Assembly (NCBI RefSeq): GCF_030651625.1 | Contig: NZ_JAUSCF010000030.1 | Coordinates: forward strand, 171,289 to 235,288 | Reading direction: 5' to 3' | DNA from: Hydrogenophaga sp. | Lineage (GTDB): Bacteria; Pseudomonadota; Gammaproteobacteria; Burkholderiales; Burkholderiaceae_C | Length of the DNA: 64,000 nucleotides | Part shown: piece after piece, positions 62,069-64,000 of the stretch | Layout of the letters: each line of letters starts with the position of its first letter | Position numbering within the stretch: the stretch's first letter is position 1 | Position numbers and translations under genes: made by a program | Notes under the pieces: model-generated | The model's input: only the letters and a program-made list of their open reading frames with translations | The model's database searches: none | What the model was told of the DNA's origin: nothing

Positions 62069-62286
62069 CAGGTCCGGTTGAAGACCTGCTCACGGAGTCC
62101 CACGAACACAACGACCTCGCCTGAGGCAATCTCCTTGGACAAGAATACGGCCGTCGATCCGGATCGCAAGGAGATCGCCCGCAATCAGAGGCTTGCTCCA
62201 TCACATATTTAAGGAAAGTACGAGGCCCTCATCACCGGCCGTGTCCCCGCGCAGCCGGAAGCGCCTCGACTGGGATAATCGCGACC

Positions 62287-63384
62287 ATGGCGAACAAGCA
62301 ACGTGTGGTGGTCGGATTGAGCGGGGGCGTGGACTCCGCCGTGAGTGCTCATCTGCTCAAGCAGCAGGGATACGAGGTCATCGGCATCTTCATGAAAAAC
62401 TGGGAGGACGACGACGACAGCGAATACTGTTCGTCGAACGTCGACTTCGTGGACGCCGCCAGCGTGGCCGATGTGATCGGCATCGAGATCGAACACGTCA
62501 ACTTTGCAGCCGAGTACAAGGACCGCGTGTTCGCCGAGTTTCTGCGCGAATACCAGGCCGGGCGCACACCCAACCCGGACATCCTGTGCAACGCCGAGAT
62601 CAAGTTCAAGGCTTTTCTGGACCACGCCATGCGCCTGGGGGCGGAGAAGATCGCCACCGGCCACTACGCCCGGGTGCGGGAGCGCAATGGCGCTTTCGAA
62701 CTGCTCAAGGGCCTGGATCCGCTGAAAGACCAGAGCTACTTCCTCCACCGCCTGAACCAGGCGCAGCTGAGCAAGACGCTGTTTCCCGTGGGCGAACTGC
62801 CCAAGACGGAGGTGCGCCGCATCGCCGCCGAAATCGGTCTGCCCAACGCCAAGAAGAAGGACAGCACCGGCATCTGTTTCATCGGCGAGCGCCCGTTCCG
62901 CGAGTTTTTAAACCGCTACATCAGCAAGGAGCCGGGGCCCATCAAGGAGCCGAACGGGCGCACCATTGGCCAGCACGTGGGCCTGAGCTTCTACACCCTG
63001 GGACAGCGCCAGGGCCTGGGCATCGGGGGCATCCGTGCCAAGGGTGCACAGAAGGGCGGCAACGAACACGAACCCTGGTTTGTGGCGCGCAAGGACATGG
63101 AGAAGAACACGCTGTGGGTGGTGCAGGGCCACGACCATCCCTGGCTGCTGTCGCCCACCCTGCAGGCGCAGGACGCGAGCTGGGTGGCTGGCGTGCCGCC
63201 CACCGCAGGCACGCTCGCGGCCAAGACGCGCTACCGCCAGACCGATGCGCCCTGTACCTTTGAGGCACAAGGGGACACCGGCTTCGCATTGAGCTTCAGC
63301 GAGCCGCAATGGGCTGTGACACCCGGGCAGAGTGCGGTGCTGTACGACGGCGAGGTGTGTGTGGGTGGTGGAGTGATTCGATGA
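62287..63384 (+). CDS. mnmA: tRNA-specific 2-thiouridylase MnmA
   Basis: A 365-residue enzyme that places sulfur on U34 of Lys, Glu and Gln tRNAs. The PP-loop is [15 protein letters not shown] (about 9-23). The two catalytic Cys lie in [10 protein letters not shown] (about 98-107) and [10 protein letters not shown] (about 197-206). TPNPD, ATGHYAR and KDQSYFL are further family marks. The ATG at 62287 gives a standard N-terminus, with no strong ribosome site. A nearby tandem repeat follows the stop. Confidence 0.97.
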   Translation: MANKQRVVVGLSGGVDSAVSAHLLKQQGYEVIGIFMKNWEDDDDSEYCSSNVDFVDAASVADVIGIEIEHVNFAAEYKDRVFAEFLREYQAGRTPNPDILCNAEIKFKAFLDHAMRLGAEKIATGHYARVRERNGAFELLKGLDPLKDQSYFLHRLNQAQLSKTLFPVGELPKTEVRRIAAEIGLPNAKKKDSTGICFIGERPFREFLNRYISKEPGPIKEPNGRTIGQHVGLSFYTLGQRQGLGIGGIRAKGAQKGGNEHEPWFVARKDMEKNTLWVVQGHDHPWLLSPTLQAQDASWVAGVPPTAGTLAAKTRYRQTDAPCTFEAQGDTGFALSFSEPQWAVTPGQSAVLYDGEVCVGGGVIR

Positions 63385-63388
63385 TCCA

Positions 63389-63695
63389 CCCTGCGCCGCT
63401 GACGCGGCTTCCCCCCTCTCTGGCGCGCCTTCGGCGCTTGGAGGGGGGACGCACCCTGTGGCCCGGCGAAGCCGGTTCCACGGGTGCCCTGGATCGAGGC
63501 ACTTCGCTCCGGAAAGTCATTGGTACTACCCCCTGCGCCGCTGACGGGGCTTTCCCCTCTCTCTTGCGCGGCTTCGCCGCTTGGAGGGGGGACGCACCCT
63601 GTGGCCCGGCGGAGCCGGTTCCACGGATGCCCTGGATCGAGGCACTTCGCTCCGGAAAGTCATTGGTGCTCCCCCCTGCGCCACTGACGCGAGGG
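63389..63695 (+). repeat. Tandem array of the dispersed GC-rich repeat, about 2.2 units of 142-143 bp
   Basis: Unit 1 starts at 63389, unit 2 at 63531 and a partial third at 63674 (each with CCCTGCGCC). Each full unit has a C-run and G-run around GCGCCTTCGGCGC or GCGGCTTCGCCGC, GTGGCCCGGCGAAGCCGG or GTGGCCCGGCGGAGCCGG, and the tail CCCTGGATCGAGGCACTTCG. No gene is seen in 63385-63702. Confidence 0.9.
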
Positions 63696-63702
63696 AGGGC
63701 CT

Positions 63703-64000
63703 TCAGGTGCTCCAGGCCACCAGCAGGCCCAACACAGCGCCCAGCCCGAGGCCTGCGGCCACGTCTGATGGAAAGTGCGCGCCTGCATAAACCCTTGCCC
63801 AGCCGGTGAGCAGGGCAATGGAACCCACAAGTGCGATGTCCAGATCCAGCGGGCCGAATGGCAGCATGAAGCCGAACAGGCTGCCCATCACCATGGCGTG
63901 GGTGCTGGGGAAGCCCGCGCGTCGGCTGTGATTGAGGTGGTTCGCACACAGGCCCACGGCGAAGGGTCGCGGCAGTTCCCAGCGGGCCGCAAACCGCTTA
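63703..64000 (-). CDS. PAP2-family phosphatase, 3' part
   Basis: The C-terminal about 99 residues of a phosphatidic-acid-phosphatase-type 2 enzyme; the start lies past the window end. The three catalytic motifs are visible: R-W-E-L-P-R-P (motif 1 end), F-P-S-T-H-A (PSGH-type motif 2) and A-R-V-Y-A-G-A-H-F-P-S-D (motif 3, with His and Asp). Between them are membrane helices (MVMGSLFGFMLPFGP, IALVGSIALLTGWAR). It dephosphorylates lipid phosphates such as undecaprenyl pyrophosphate at the outer face of the inner membrane. Which lipid is unclear. Confidence 0.85.
   Translation of the reverse strand, partial: KRFAARWELPRPFAVGLCANHLNHSRRAGFPSTHAMVMGSLFGFMLPFGPLDLDIALVGSIALLTGWARVYAGAHFPSDVAAGLGLGAVLGLLVAWST

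Noticed and set aside
63389..63695. CRISPR-like array
   Set aside because: Units are 142-143 bp with no short repeat and unique spacer alternation, and no cas gene is near; it is the dispersed repeat in tandem.

Overview
The window looks like a chromosome segment of a high-GC betaproteobacterium of the Burkholderiales, most like the Comamonadaceae (Hydrogenophaga, Acidovorax and Variovorax type). This placement is inferred from three things: several Bug-type periplasmic receptors beside CaiB, amidohydrolase and 3-hydroxyisobutyrate-dehydrogenase-like genes; the GC-rich codon use; and a dispersed GC-rich intergenic repeat family with a GGCCCGGCAAAGCCGG core. No rRNA, tRNA, CRISPR array or complete IS element was recognised.

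Layout. 1-5110: end of a Bug receptor gene, a sulfatase, an ornithine-cyclodeaminase-family enzyme, a Cache-HAMP-PAS sensor without output domain, and a PsiF-like secreted protein. 5358-31175: a large aromatic and organic-acid catabolic region. It has two similarly built modules (a LysR gene divergent from an intradiol dioxygenase operon that also holds a TRAP receptor gene), at 5422-11760 and 11766-18127. It continues with a Rieske oxygenase, reductase, aldolase and GntR operon with a clear palindromic operator (18268-22454), an MFS exporter, a maleylacetate reductase, dehydrogenase, Bug and amidohydrolase group (23950-29372), and pcaIJ (29725-31175). Read together, hydroxyquinol would be ring-cleaved to maleylacetate, reduced to 3-oxoadipate and activated to 3-oxoadipyl-CoA. 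31251-40874: mostly housekeeping genes (patatin-like lipase, corA, MTA/SAH nucleosidase, fadD, pntAB, a NudJ-like Nudix hydrolase).

41077-47624: a redox and stress-sensing neighbourhood: a lipoprotein, two FMN split-barrel proteins (one fused to GAF and a possible winged helix), a hemerythrin-like protein, arfB, and an ethylbenzene-dehydrogenase-type haem protein with a four-helix membrane partner behind a perfect FNR/DNR-type palindrome. 47698-56747: amine metabolism. A polyamine-type ABC importer runs directly into eutBC, and the divergent genes make carboxy(nor)spermidine. 56748-62286: an accessory stretch with a CPBP protease, an unknown membrane protein, a serine hydrolase, a DUF2306 protein and a membrane-anchored LytTR regulator. 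62287-64000: mnmA, a tandem array of the repeat, and a truncated PAP2 phosphatase gene.

The most unusual features are repeat-family sequence inside or fused to reading frames (sulfatase, pcaJ, nucleosidase), a 169-bp near-perfect palindrome just upstream of pcaI, the PNPOx-GAF-winged-helix protein, the FNR-boxed haem pair, and the importer-eutBC operon. Starts were chosen from Shine-Dalgarno matches and family N-termini; several are GTG or TTG.
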